The translations under genes were made by a program, and so were the position numbers. From Nemophila menziesii (lineage: Eukaryota > Streptophyta > Magnoliopsida > Boraginales > Hydrophyllaceae), in contig JARWIR010000024.1 of the NCBI GenBank assembly GCA_029959085.1, positions 19,890,296-19,954,295 on the forward strand: DNA of 64,000 nucleotides. Reading direction: 5' to 3'. The notes below the pieces were generated by a model. It did no database searches. It was not told the DNA's origin and saw only the letters and a program-made list of their open reading frames with translations. This document shows, one piece after another, positions 24,761 through 34,830 of the stretch (its first letter is position 1; every line of letters begins with the position of its first letter).

Positions 24761-24821
24761 GGGATGTCTCCCAAAAGGCACTTTTGTTTAACGTCTTTCA
24801 AAGTTAGACGAGTTACCTCGG
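24761..24821 (-). other. post-coding motif of element A
   Basis: Directly after the stop, the minus strand reads GACGTTAAACAAAAG, then TGCCTTTTGGGAGACATCCC. Two small stems are possible (AAAAG with CTTTT, and GGGA with TCCC). The same arrangement occurs in B and, weaker, in C and I. Confidence 0.65.
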
Positions 24822-27080
24822 TTATTTCTTTTTATAGCCTCCCCAGCAGTGAGTGATATGATTAACGCCTACCAATTCGAGCTTGCAACCTTCGATAGCC
24901 TTGATTTCGACCACTCCTTCTGAGATAATTTGCGTGATAACATAAGGTCCCTTCCAAGAACTGCTCTGTTTGGGGTTGGGAGGTTTCCATGCCACCTCGT
25001 CTCCTACCCCAAACTCAATCTTTTTCTCTATGGTTTCTTGGAGACTTTCAGGTTCTGGCTTCTTGGTTACTGCTCTGATTGGATATAGTTCCTTTGACTT
25101 CTTTTTCCTCTTCTTCCCCGAAACATAGAATGTTTCAGCGTTATCTCCAATACTAAGAGTCACGGTTCCTTCATTCACATTCACTATAGTATCGCTAGTG
25201 GCTAGGAATGGACGCCCAATAATGAATGGGACGTTCTTATCTGCTTTGTAGTCAAGAATAATAAAGTCCGTTGGAATAACAAGGTTACCTACTTGAACGA
25301 GTACATCCTCTATTACTCCCCACGGCTTAACAGTAGATTGATCCGCAAGTTGTAAGATTACGGATGTCGGTTTCGCTTCTCTAATACCAATCTTCTTGAA
25401 TACACTTTTGGGCATGATATTCACACTTGCCCCTAAATCACACATGGCTTTTCCATGAAATATACCACCTATTTTGATTGGGAGATTGAAACTTCCCGGA
25501 TCTTTACGCTTCGGTGGTAATCTTCTTTGAACTCGTGCTGATACCCCTTCGTTGATTTCTACAGACTTGGCTCTTGTGAATCTTTTCTTATTGGAGAGTG
25601 CCTCCAGAAAGAATCGATCATAGTTTCTCCTTCCTTCCATAGCTTCGAGTAAAGGGACGTTAATTTTCACTTGTTTTAACGCCTCTATACACTTCTGATG
25701 TTGCTCTGTGGGATAGTGGCAATGTATGGGTGTTTTTCTTGCTCTACTTCTCTCTTCAATTCTTGGTTCATCAACCACTCTAGACTTCTTAATCTTATCA
25801 TGTTCAACTTCTTCAACCCAATCTTCAACAATTATCTCATCTAAGTTCATCCGTTTTACGTTTGACTTGGTTGGTAGAACATCCCCTTTTGAGGGAGATG
25901 GTAGTGCTTCGGTGATTATTTCACCGTGTTCTTTTATCTTTTGAGCTTGAAGACTAATAGTTTTAACCTTGTCGTCAACGTATTGGATCTTCTTCATGTT
26001 AGTAGTTGTATCTTGTGTCAATTGTAGGAGTTGACTTTGCATCTGTTCTATGATTGTAGTGAGCTGCATCACATTCTTCTCTAAAAGTTGATTATGTTGT
26101 TTAAGATCTTGGTTCTGTTGTTGCAGGCTTTGCACTACTGATGCATCGATCTTTGATTCAAGTCTGCTCATATTTTCCTTCGAGAAGTTGATGAATTGAC
26201 TAATAGTCTCTTTTAACTCAGTAATCTCTTCTTGAGGACGTGATTGAGCTTGACTTACATTATGCACAGTATAGCTCGGTGGTTGATCAGCTTGATTTTC
26301 ATAGGCTTGCTCTTGTAGGTATAACTGTTGAGGTGGCTTTGGGATGCTTTCCTTAACAGTTATAGCGAGTTGTTGTATTTGATCTTGCAAGCTTGAAATC
26401 CTCGCATCTTCTTCTTCGTTAGTGGTAGGAGTTTTTCCTTGTGGCCAACTCATGTTGTTCTCAATGATTGTTTCCATACCATTTTTTGCTTCTTTTGGAT
26501 CCATAGAGACAAAATTTCCACGACCCATATTATCTGCTCTAAGCCTTGACTCTCTATTGAGTCCATTATAGAACATGGATAATTGTAATTGTGGCGTGTA
26601 TCCATGTAGTGGACATCTTGCCAACATCTTTTGAAATCTCGTCCATGCTTCACCAACACTCTCTCCGGCTTCTTGTAGGAAATTTGTAGGCTCCAAGAGT
26701 TCCTTCACTCGCCTACTTGTAGGATAAAATTTATCAAGGAATCTTTCTTGAAGCTTGTCCCAATCGGTTATTAGCTCGGGAGGTTGATCATCGAACCAAT
26801 CGCTTGCTTTCCCGGTCAAGAAAAATTGAAACATTAAATAATACATCTGTTCATGCGTAACACCTTCATTAATGTAGGCATCACAAAATTGCATGAATTT
26901 TTGAACAGATCTGACCGGATCTTGATTTGTATCACCATTAAATTTCCCATAGCTCGCGAATTGATTAATTAAATCAGGACCAGGCTTGAATCTAACGGCT
27001 TGGATAGTTGGGACGCGAATCCCAATGCGTTGAACTCGAAATTTACTAGGTAAACCTAGCTCTAACCGTTGATTATCCAT
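24822..27080 (-). CDS. gag-protease polyprotein with integrase-C-terminus-like tail (752 aa), intact
   Basis: An uninterrupted 752-residue ORF starts 104 nt after the primer site. Residues about 20-215 are a retrotransposon gag domain (IRVPTIQAVRFKPGP, FLTGKASDWFDDQPP). Residues 285-355 are Gln/Leu-rich with heptad-like spacing, a likely coiled coil. Residues 535-645 are an aspartic protease with CDLGASVNIMP (548-552 holds the catalytic Asp) and VPFIIGRPFLAT. Residues 690-748 (GVGDEVAWKP, WKGPYVITQI, GVVEIK) resemble the GPF/Y module at the C-terminus of Ty3/gypsy integrases. No CCHC knuckle is visible between gag and protease, unlike B. RT, RNase H and the integrase core are missing. The product would form particles and self-process, but would need reverse transcriptase and integrase supplied in trans. 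Intactness and the young LTRs suggest recent activity. Confidence 0.93.
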   Translation of the reverse strand: MDNQRLELGLPSKFRVQRIGIRVPTIQAVRFKPGPDLINQFASYGKFNGDTNQDPVRSVQKFMQFCDAYINEGVTHEQMYYLMFQFFLTGKASDWFDDQPPELITDWDKLQERFLDKFYPTSRRVKELLEPTNFLQEAGESVGEAWTRFQKMLARCPLHGYTPQLQLSMFYNGLNRESRLRADNMGRGNFVSMDPKEAKNGMETIIENNMSWPQGKTPTTNEEEDARISSLQDQIQQLAITVKESIPKPPQQLYLQEQAYENQADQPPSYTVHNVSQAQSRPQEEITELKETISQFINFSKENMSRLESKIDASVVQSLQQQNQDLKQHNQLLEKNVMQLTTIIEQMQSQLLQLTQDTTTNMKKIQYVDDKVKTISLQAQKIKEHGEIITEALPSPSKGDVLPTKSNVKRMNLDEIIVEDWVEEVEHDKIKKSRVVDEPRIEERSRARKTPIHCHYPTEQHQKCIEALKQVKINVPLLEAMEGRRNYDRFFLEALSNKKRFTRAKSVEINEGVSARVQRRLPPKRKDPGSFNLPIKIGGIFHGKAMCDLGASVNIMPKSVFKKIGIREAKPTSVILQLADQSTVKPWGVIEDVLVQVGNLVIPTDFIILDYKADKNVPFIIGRPFLATSDTIVNVNEGTVTLSIGDNAETFYVSGKKRKKKSKELYPIRAVTKKPEPESLQETIEKKIEFGVGDEVAWKPPNPKQSSSWKGPYVITQIISEGVVEIKAIEGCKLELVGVNHITHCWGGYKKK

Positions 27081-27184
27081 CTAAAATCCTGAGAAAGACT
27101 AAAACAAAAAGAAAGCGTAAAACTGAAAACAAATAAAAACTTCTACACTAAATAAACACAAAATAGATTTAACTTAAAGATAAA

Positions 27185-27202
27185 TCCCCGGCAGCGGCGC
27201 CA
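27185..27202 (-). promoter_or_regulatory. primer binding site of A (tRNA-Asp type)
   Basis: Minus strand TGGCGCCGCTGCCGGGGA differs at one position from the tRNA-Asp-complementary site TGGCGCCGTTGCCGGGGA. It starts 6 nt after the LTR end. Confidence 0.92.
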
Positions 27203-27208
27203 AAAACT

Positions 27209-28725
27209 TGGTGGGGGCAAAGGTATGATAGATAAATAGACAAATAAGAATAATAATAAAGAGCACACACCCTTGAGAACCACGGAACTCACTGCAAGTA
27301 TCACAGATCGTTTGCAAGTTTTAATGATAAGTCAAGTTCGTTCGCAGGGATTGTATCCGTTAGATCTACTTATATTTAACAAGCGTAGATGAATTTAGAT
27401 GTTTTAGATAAAAATATAAAAATATAAAAAGATGAAATAACAATCTACGCAATTAAATAATTACAACAAGTAAACAAAACAAATAACTAAATATGAATGT
27501 AAGTCAAATAGATTAGGATTACTAATATGAGTCTATTACTAAATCGTTATTCTAACCTGTCACAGATTAAACATTATATATTAACCAGGATTCTAAATTC
27601 TACCTAGCCTTTTCTAGGCTTAGGAGCAACCTCTCCACTACTAGGGATTCCTAAGTAATGATTGGTGATTAAATCAAACCTTAATGGCTATCTAGTTAGG
27701 CAAGGTATCAAAACTAGACGATTATGTGGTGTTGTCAATAACTAAGAATAATCCTAAGATTGGCCAAATCTAAGGTGTAACAATAAGTCAAAACACAAAA
27801 TAACAATATACGCCAAGCTCAATCAATTAAAATAACAAATAGTATTTAAAGACAAAATAATAATCCAACAATTAAAAGTAAACTTACAGAATAAAAGCTT
27901 AGAAATATGGTTAAGAATAGATCTATAGCTAATTACTCTAAATATAGAGAAGGTGAGATGTAGAAGAGGAGTTGTCAGTCTCCAATCTTCTTCTTCTTGT
28001 CTTCCACTATAGGTCAACTTGCTTCTTGGATGAATAGCTTGATTCTAAGGATGAATATTAAACTAAAGGACTAAGCTATTGTTTATAATTTAAGCTAATG
28101 TTTAGAACTGAGCAAGGACATGTTTACAATGGTATAAGGGTGTATTTATAGGTGTCTTGTAAGACCTAATTCGTTTTCTTGAAGGAGAAGTAAGTAGTGG
28201 ACTCCAAGCCCAACTCAAATTCGTAACCCTAAAAACATGAAATCAGGTCCGATTTTCTTTTGGCTCTAACAGCTTCAATATTCATCCGTTTGACGCGTAT
28301 GAATATACCAAATTGATCGTCTCGGAAAGATCTTCAACTTTTCTCTTGACCGTTTCTCCAAATTCCTCACCGTTCTTGAGATATAAGCTGATTTGTGGTC
28401 GTAGGTGCAGAAATTCATGATTAAGGCAGCTTTTCCTTTTCCATGTTTTTAGCTTTTATTTCCTTATCTCCAATTACCATGTCTATCTTTTTTCCATATC
28501 TTGTAGTCTTTGACTTGGAATCTAATTAATCTCCATAATTATCTTTAAAGCTTCACACTAAGTAAATAATTAAACCCAGTATGCTCTAAAAATATTATTT
28601 TACTAAATCAAGACTCAAAATAGGAAAGTGTAGCATTTCTCAAGAAAATCGACTATAATGACTTCTAAATCACTAAAAATGATGTCTCGTCCTAATATAA
28701 ATCTATCACAAATGAGGAGACATCA
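27209..28725 (-). repeat. 5' LTR of element A
   Basis: 1517 nt, from TGATGTCTCC (minus-strand start, 28725) to CCACCA (27209). The 46-nt terminal inverted repeat spans 28680-28725. A TATA box lies at 28139-28152. It is the partner of 20250-21756. Confidence 0.95.
28139..28152 (-). promoter_or_regulatory. TATA box in 5' LTR of A
   Basis: Minus strand CCTATAAATACACC. This copy would drive the full-length transcript of element A. Confidence 0.75.
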
Positions 28726-28730
28726 TTTGT

Positions 28731-29600
28731 CTTCAAGAATTATTTTGTGTTGGCAAATGGTAGGACTAATCCTCTTTATATCGGCTATAGTCCACCCAAT
28801 TGCCTCTTTGTTGGCTCAAAGCATACGTAGTAACTTATCTTCTTGAGGACCTGAAAGGTTAGCAGAAATAATAAGAGACAAATTTTTGTTCATACCTATA
28901 TAATGCATACCGCAAATGAGCAGGAAGTGGGTTTTCCTCAAGGACAGGAGGACATACCATGGATGGTTTCTTCATTAGTTCAATGTCTAATGCCTCTCGG
29001 ATTGTTCATGAACTCTCGCTTTTGGTCTCCCGTCATCTGACAAAAAAGCAGCCACTTCTTTGGCTAACTCGTCATATACATCCTGTGATTCAAGTGCCAA
29101 GGCTGCTGTCAAGGTGTCATCGAAGCTTGACTCATTAAAAACCTCTTGCGTAATTTTTTTCATGGCATCTATTTTAAAACATTCATCTTTCGTATTTGGA
29201 TACTTCATAGCCTTAAACATATTGAATCTCATCCGTTCGTCTTGGACTCTCATTATCAATTCACCATTCGCAACATCTATTAGTGTACGCTCGGTGGCTA
29301 AGAATGGTCTACCCAAGATGATGGGGACATTCTTATCCGCGTCGTATTCAAGAATAATAAAATCACATGGAAATATATAAGTACTAGCTTTAACTAAAAC
29401 ATATTCAATTTTACCTACTGGTTGGGAGAGGGATTGATCCTCCATTTGTAATACCACTGAAGTAAGTACCACCTCTCCTATGTTGAGCTTCTAGAACAGG
29501 GACTTTAGCATGAGATTGATACTGGCGCCTAAATTACATAAAGCTTTCCCGGTCCATCCTTTGCCAATGGCAATGGGGATTGTGAAACTTCTGGGGTCTT
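28731..29600 (-). pseudogene. protease remnant and protease-RT linker of element B
   Basis: The frame 29472-28987 reads the Athila protease C-terminal half: LQMEDQSLSQPVGKIEYVLVKA, FIILEYDADKNVPIILGRPFLATERTLIDV and MRVQDE. The catalytic region lies just upstream near 29530 and is frame-shifted. The linker continues to 28731, where element A cuts it, and RT resumes at 20249. The parallel stretch in element I (62570-62690) confirms that this sequence belongs directly upstream of RT. Confidence 0.85.
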
Positions 29601-29639
29601 ATAGCTTTGGTGGCAACTTTCTTTGACATATAGCACTAC

Positions 29640-31213
29640 ACCCCTCTGGCAGTCAAATCATCTCCCTAGTTTCTAAAATCTGTTTCTTAGAAATATTTTC
29701 CTTCATGAATTTAAGATATTTTGGAATTATTTTGAGAGCTTCTACAAACGCTATGTTGATATCTAGTTTGCTCACCATGTCAAGGAACTTCTTGAATTCT
29801 TTTTCACTGTTCTTATTTTTGACACGTGATGGGAATAGTGGTGGAGGACGTGTGTTGTATACCACTAAGATTTTCTTATTCTCTTGTGTCTTCTCTATAA
29901 GTAAACTCTTTGGTTCAATTACCTCTTCGATTTTATCTTCAACTGTTTCTTTGGCCACATCTTCAGGAACATGGGCTAGTTCTTTTGGTTGTTCTGTTTC
30001 TTCCACTTCAGGTAAAGGTAATTCTTTTCCCCTTTCAATTAAACCGCATGAAAAACATCATCTTGAGGATTTATAGTATCGCTTGGAAGTTCTCCTTTCG
30101 GCCTGGTTTGTACGACACTAGCAATTTGTGATAGCTGATACTCGAGTTGCTTGATAACCCTTTCTTGTTGTTTAAATCTTTGTTGAATCACCTTCATGCT
30201 TTCCTTCATATTATCCATGAATTTATCCAGACTTTGTTCCAAAATGTTAACTGAAGGTTGCGGTAAAGGTTGATCATATGTGGCGTGTTGCGTTGAATAT
30301 GGATCGTAATGTGGAGCTTGGACTCCATAATTTGGAAATTGTTGATAGATTGGCTGTGGTTGAGCTTGACGCTAATAATTTTAAGGTCGAGTTTGATAAT
30401 AGTTACCTTGACTTTTGACCCAATTTCGATTCTGTGGGGAGTAATAATTCGCGTGATTTTCTGGAGGCTGATAAGGGTTATTCGAGTAATGGACTCTTTG
30501 ATGAGATACGAAGGACTTCGAGGTTGGATTGTTAATGCAATTCTCCCACGAATGAATACTTTCTCCAAAACTAGGACATGGAAGTATAGGTTGGATTGTT
30601 AATGCAATTCTCCCACGAATGAATACTTTCTCCACAACCAGGACATGGAAGTATTGTGTTTATCTGGCTCACCTGGGCTACGAAACCGTTCTCTAAACGT
30701 GATTGTAATTCTTTGAGTATTGACTTAATTCTTTGATCCTTATTGCCTCTAAGGAATATTCTTCTTTTGTCTCGAATGGCCAACTTTTTTCAGTTTCAGT
30801 AACTCTTTCCATGGTGATACGATCATCTTCTGGATCTAATAACACGAAACTTCAATCTCCTAAGTTATTTACCTTTGCCTTGGACTCTCTGTTGAGTCCT
30901 CCATAGAACATGGTTAATTGATATTCGGGAAAGGTGATGTGGAATGGACACCTCGCTTTCTTCTCTTTAAAACATAACGATTTTTCACCAACACTTTCCC
31001 CTTCTTCTTGCATGAATTTCCCTAACTACAACATGTTTTTTAAGCGTCTACTTATCAAATAGAACCGATCTAGGAGATTTGCTTGGAGTTTATCCCAATC
31101 AGGGCTTGAATTAGGGTGTTGGTGGTCATACCAATCGCTTGAACTTCCAGTAAAAAAGAAATGGAGCATAACGTAGTACATCTATTCCTTTGTAACACCT
31201 TTGATGATATAGG
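29640..31213 (-). pseudogene. gag C-terminal half of element B, with zinc knuckle
   Basis: Right to left: a gag core piece (KGVTKE, FFTGSSSDWYDHQHP) at 31210-31060, broken by a stop and frameshifts. A CCHC knuckle CPGCGESIHSWENC follows near 30640-30600, then a Gln/Asn-rich region, a coiled-coil-like segment (30242-30039, FKQQERVIKQLEYQLSQIA) and the linker at 30006-29653, which contains FPSRVKNKNSEKEFKKFLDM. A 67-bp tandem duplication (30522-30655) repeats the knuckle and shifts the frame. The gag N-terminus lies beyond element C at 43334. Confidence 0.85.
30522..30655 (-). repeat. 67-bp tandem duplication over the gag zinc knuckle
   Basis: GGTTGGATTGTTAATGCAAT starts at 30522 and again at 30589, and both copies continue alike to GGACATGGAAGTAT. 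The period is not a multiple of three. The left copy has lost one knuckle cysteine (CPSFGES instead of CPGCGES). Confidence 0.9.
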
Positions 31214-31711
31214 TGGTGGCTGGTAGGGTGTGATGAAATAATGATAATAAAGTATACGAACTATCACCCTACCAATCACGTTACTCACTGCAAGTATCAC
31301 AGATTGTACGCAATTTTAATGATAAATTAGATTCGTTCTCAGGGATTTAGTGTATTATACGAATGGATTACAAGAAAACGTAGTATGAATTTAGTTGCAA
31401 GGAATTAAAGACCATAATATATATGAGTAATGGTGGATAGAATAATGATTACTAAAGACTAATGCAATCAAATAAAAATGTAAGAATAAGATGAGAAATA
31501 TAGCTCATGTTTGCTTGTATGCACTTACCCTTCTATTTCTTCTACTAGTTATAACGGTGATTAAAGCTCTTAAAGTAAGTAGTCAGGATTCTATATTCTT
31601 TCCAACCCCCTTCCGATGAACTTAGGTGGCGACCTAACAATTACCAAGGGACTTGGGTAAAGGGACCGTGCGCAATGATCGGTGGTTAAATCTCAAACCC
31701 TAATAACTATC

Positions 31712-33195
31712 TGATGTCTCCTCATTTGTGATAGTAAAATATATTCATGAGACATCATTTTATGCTTATTTATTAGTTTATAGGTTGATTTTAGTTTATT
31801 TTAGTGCACTTTCCTATTTTGGGTCTTGATTTGAAGAATTATTATTTTTAGAGCATATTGGGTTTAATTGTTTATTTAGTGTGAAGCTTTAAAGATAATT
31901 ATGGAGATTAATTAGAGTCCAAGTCAAAGACTACAACTTATGGAAAGAGATTTGCATGGAAATTGGAGATAAGGAAACAAAGGCTAAAAAGATGGAAAAG
32001 GAAAAGCTGCCTAAATCTGGGATTCTGCATACACGTCCAAAGATATGCGTTTTTACCTAAGAAATAGGCCGAATTTGGTAATTTCCTTCTAAAGGGTCAA
32101 GATAATTCTGTTGCGATTCTTTTGGTATCTTATGGAGCTCAATCCGACCAATAACGAAGAAGATACGCTCAAAACGGTCCAGCAGTGTTTATCTTTATTT
32201 CCTTACGAATTTGAGTTGGGCTAGGAGTCCATTACTTGAAGTTATCTCCAAGAAACAATTTAGGTCAACCTACACACTATAAATACAGCCTCTTAACACT
32301 CTTAAATCATCCTTGGTAAAACCTTAAACCAAGAGGAAGCTTACAACACAAGAAGAGAAGTCTGGAAGAAGCTGTCATCAACAATGTCTTCTTCTACCTT
32401 TAGATTTGTAATTTCTTTCTTTTCTTTCATGAACTAAATTTCTTTAGCTTGAGTTTTAGCATTAATGTATGAACCCTAGTTTTGATTGACATCTATCTAA
32501 TTTGGGAATTCAATGTTTTAAATAGAATTATAGTTTTTATTCTCTGTTTATGTGTTTGAATTTATATTCTGTGTTCTTGTGGACTGCAGCCATTAGAATT
32601 ACCATCTAGTAATTAGGATACCATTGACAACGGTGTTTAATTACATTTTTAGCACATAACGTTTAGTTTTAGGTTTGATCTGACAACCCAACCTAGCTAG
32701 ATAATCACTGTGGTTTAGTCTTGTGACTATTTACCAATTACAGGAAAAGTTTGCTTAGGAAGCCTTATTGACACACGTAAATCCTATTTTAAACTACCCA
32801 TAGCATATTGGGACCGATTAGGGAAATACTACATAATTCACCCTTACATGGGTAGAACGGCAAAACTAGTGCGGATTACACGCTATAACTTAAGCTATAT
32901 TCTCATATCACTTCTCTTTCGTATTTATTTTCTGTCTTTTAATTCTTAGTTCTAGTTTAGTTAATTATTTTCTCAATCTATCTTTATTTGTCTTTACTTT
33001 TAATTGCGTTAGTTGTTCTAGCTTTAATTATTTACACTTGATATTTGCATAAGATTCTTCTAACCTTCGTAGTCTCTGCGGAACGAATCTCAATCTAAAA
33101 CTTGCATACGATCTGTATACTTGCAGAACCGTGTAGTTTTAGGGTGTTTTTGCACTTTATTTATATCTTATTTTATCACACCCTAGGCCCCACCA
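31712..33195 (+). mobile_element. solo LTR K (A-type LTR), nested in LTR of C
   Basis: 1484 nt from TGATGTCTCC to CCCCACCA, flanked by a perfect duplication CTATC (31707-31711 and 33196-33200). The uninterrupted sequence in the other C LTR (near 42340) has a single ACTATCTAGTTAGG. It resembles the LTR of A in the opposite orientation. A solo LTR is the expected result of recombination between two LTRs. Confidence 0.95.
32277..32286 (+). promoter_or_regulatory. TATA box in solo LTR K
   Basis: CTATAAATAC, equivalent in position to the TATA boxes of A. Confidence 0.6.
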
Positions 33196-34215
33196 CTATC
33201 TAGTTAGGCAAGCCCTTCCGGATCACTACCGCACACTAGACATTCATGTGGTGTTTCAAAAATTAGACACCCCTTCCGGTGACCATCCAACTGCTATTAA
33301 TGGGGTAGTCTATACTTGTGTACTAGCAATAACTACAGTCAATAAAACAAAGCACATAAAACAAATATAAAGGTTAAGAAGCTCAATCGATTTAAAAAGG
33401 ATTTTCCCAAATAAACTTAGATAGAAGAAAATAGAATTCAAAGATTATACATATGCAAAAACCAAGCTATGGGAAAATTAGTTCATGCTAATAAGAAATA
33501 AACTAAATGAATGATACGTACTGTCAACTTGCATCTCCTGATAATGTTTTCTGAGACTAAGGACTAATAATTCAGCAAGGACTAGGCAAGGACATGTTTA
33601 CAATGATAATAAGGTGTATTTATAGGTGTTTAGATGACCCTAGGTCTAAATCTTGGAGTAGAAGGCAAGTAATTTGAGTCCAAGTCCAAGTCCAACTCCA
33701 ACTCAAATGTGTTTCCTAAAATATAGGAGAGGATAAACACTGCTCACTGTTTTGGTCATATCTCCTTCGTTATTCGGCCGATTTTTGCCCACTTTATATT
33801 GAAACGACCGCACCAAAAAGATATATATAACTCCTTAAAGGCTCGTACAAAATAGCAGAAAATTTGATGTTATCTTCACTTTAGTGGACGTAGATGCATA
33901 ATTTCTAAATTTATTTAGCAGCTTTTCCTTTCCTAAGTCAACTTTACTTCCTTTTATCTCTTTGATTCCTTCCAAATATTCTTTCCTTTACTATTTAGAA
34001 TTTATTTGGAATCTAATTATATTTCATAAACCATAAGAGCTACACATGAACACACAAATGAAAACAAATATGCTCTAAAAGTAACAAATCATCAAATCGA
34101 GACATAAATTAAGCAATTATCAAATAACGGGGAAACAATCCCTAACTAATTAATTACTTACACCTAAAAGTATGTCTCCAACCTACATTAGTATATCACA
34201 TATAGGGAGACATGA

Positions 34216-34231
34216 AGACCCCCAACTCAAA
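34216..34231 (-). promoter_or_regulatory. polypurine tract of element C
   Basis: Minus strand TTTGAGTTGGGGGTCTT, identical in its core to the tract of element A, directly adjoins the LTR. Confidence 0.8.
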
Positions 34232-34559
34232 GTTGTATCGTCCTGATAGAATAAAGATAAAAACATATGGAAGTCTCTAAATACACACCTAAGTCAATAA
34301 GCATAATGTGAAGAAGATATTAAAATATAGGTAATAAACTCAAATCAACTACTCATAAAATTTCATGTAATAATATTTACAAACTAAATTACATGTACAC
34401 TTGTCATACAAACGATCAACACAGTTTAAATTCAAGATCAGATTAGTTTTGCAATGCACGTAGTAGAGGTTCATCACTTAGTTCAACATGGAGGCTATAA
34501 ATTGTTAATCAAGCCTAACTAGTATCCAATGATCCATCTAACTACTCTCTAACGGTTCA

Positions 34560-34830
34560 ATTTTTTCTAGATCACATAGCAAAGAATCATAAGTTCTTTC
34601 AGGTTGTAATGTACGCTTGGGGACGCTGTGTTCGTATATTTGGATAATTTAGAGTGACATTTTGGCTCTCTTCTCACTAGCCATCAACGAATCGCCCTAG
34701 AGATTGAGTTACTCTCATAAAATGCTCTCACTCATCCCAATGAATTGCTACACTAATTAGCATCCCCGATAACCCAAGTAAAGCTTTAAGATGATCACAT
34801 AAAAATTCCACTTTGCCGATCCAATTATAT
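34560..34830 (-). other. conserved 3' non-coding block (C copy)
   Basis: Shares CTCACTAGCCATCAACGAAT, CGCCCTAGAG and GAGTTACTCTCATAAAA with element A, and is similar to J. Conservation here looks higher than between the LTRs of A and C. Confidence 0.75.

Larger units (their letters stand above)
20250..28725 (-). mobile_element. element A: young non-autonomous Athila-like LTR element (gag-protease only)
   Basis: A complete 8.5-kb element read on the minus strand: 5' LTR (27209-28725), primer site (27185-27202), one intact ORF (27080-24822), GC-rich palindrome island (24245-24510), 2.5 kb of conserved non-coding DNA, polypurine tract (21757-21771) and 3' LTR (20250-21756). A perfect target duplication TTTGT stands at 20245-20249 and 28726-28730. 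The two LTRs differ by about a dozen substitutions and three small indels by eye, so insertion is recent. There is no RT, RNase H or integrase core. The host site lies between protease and RT of element B. Confidence 0.95.
31214..34215 (-). repeat. 3' LTR of element C, interrupted by solo LTR K
   Basis: Subtracting K and one target duplication leaves about 1.51 kb, matching the 1.50 kb of the other LTR. The terminal 46-nt inverted repeat is at 34170-34215, slightly decayed (GACATGA at the very end). A TATA motif lies near 33607-33620. Confidence 0.9.
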
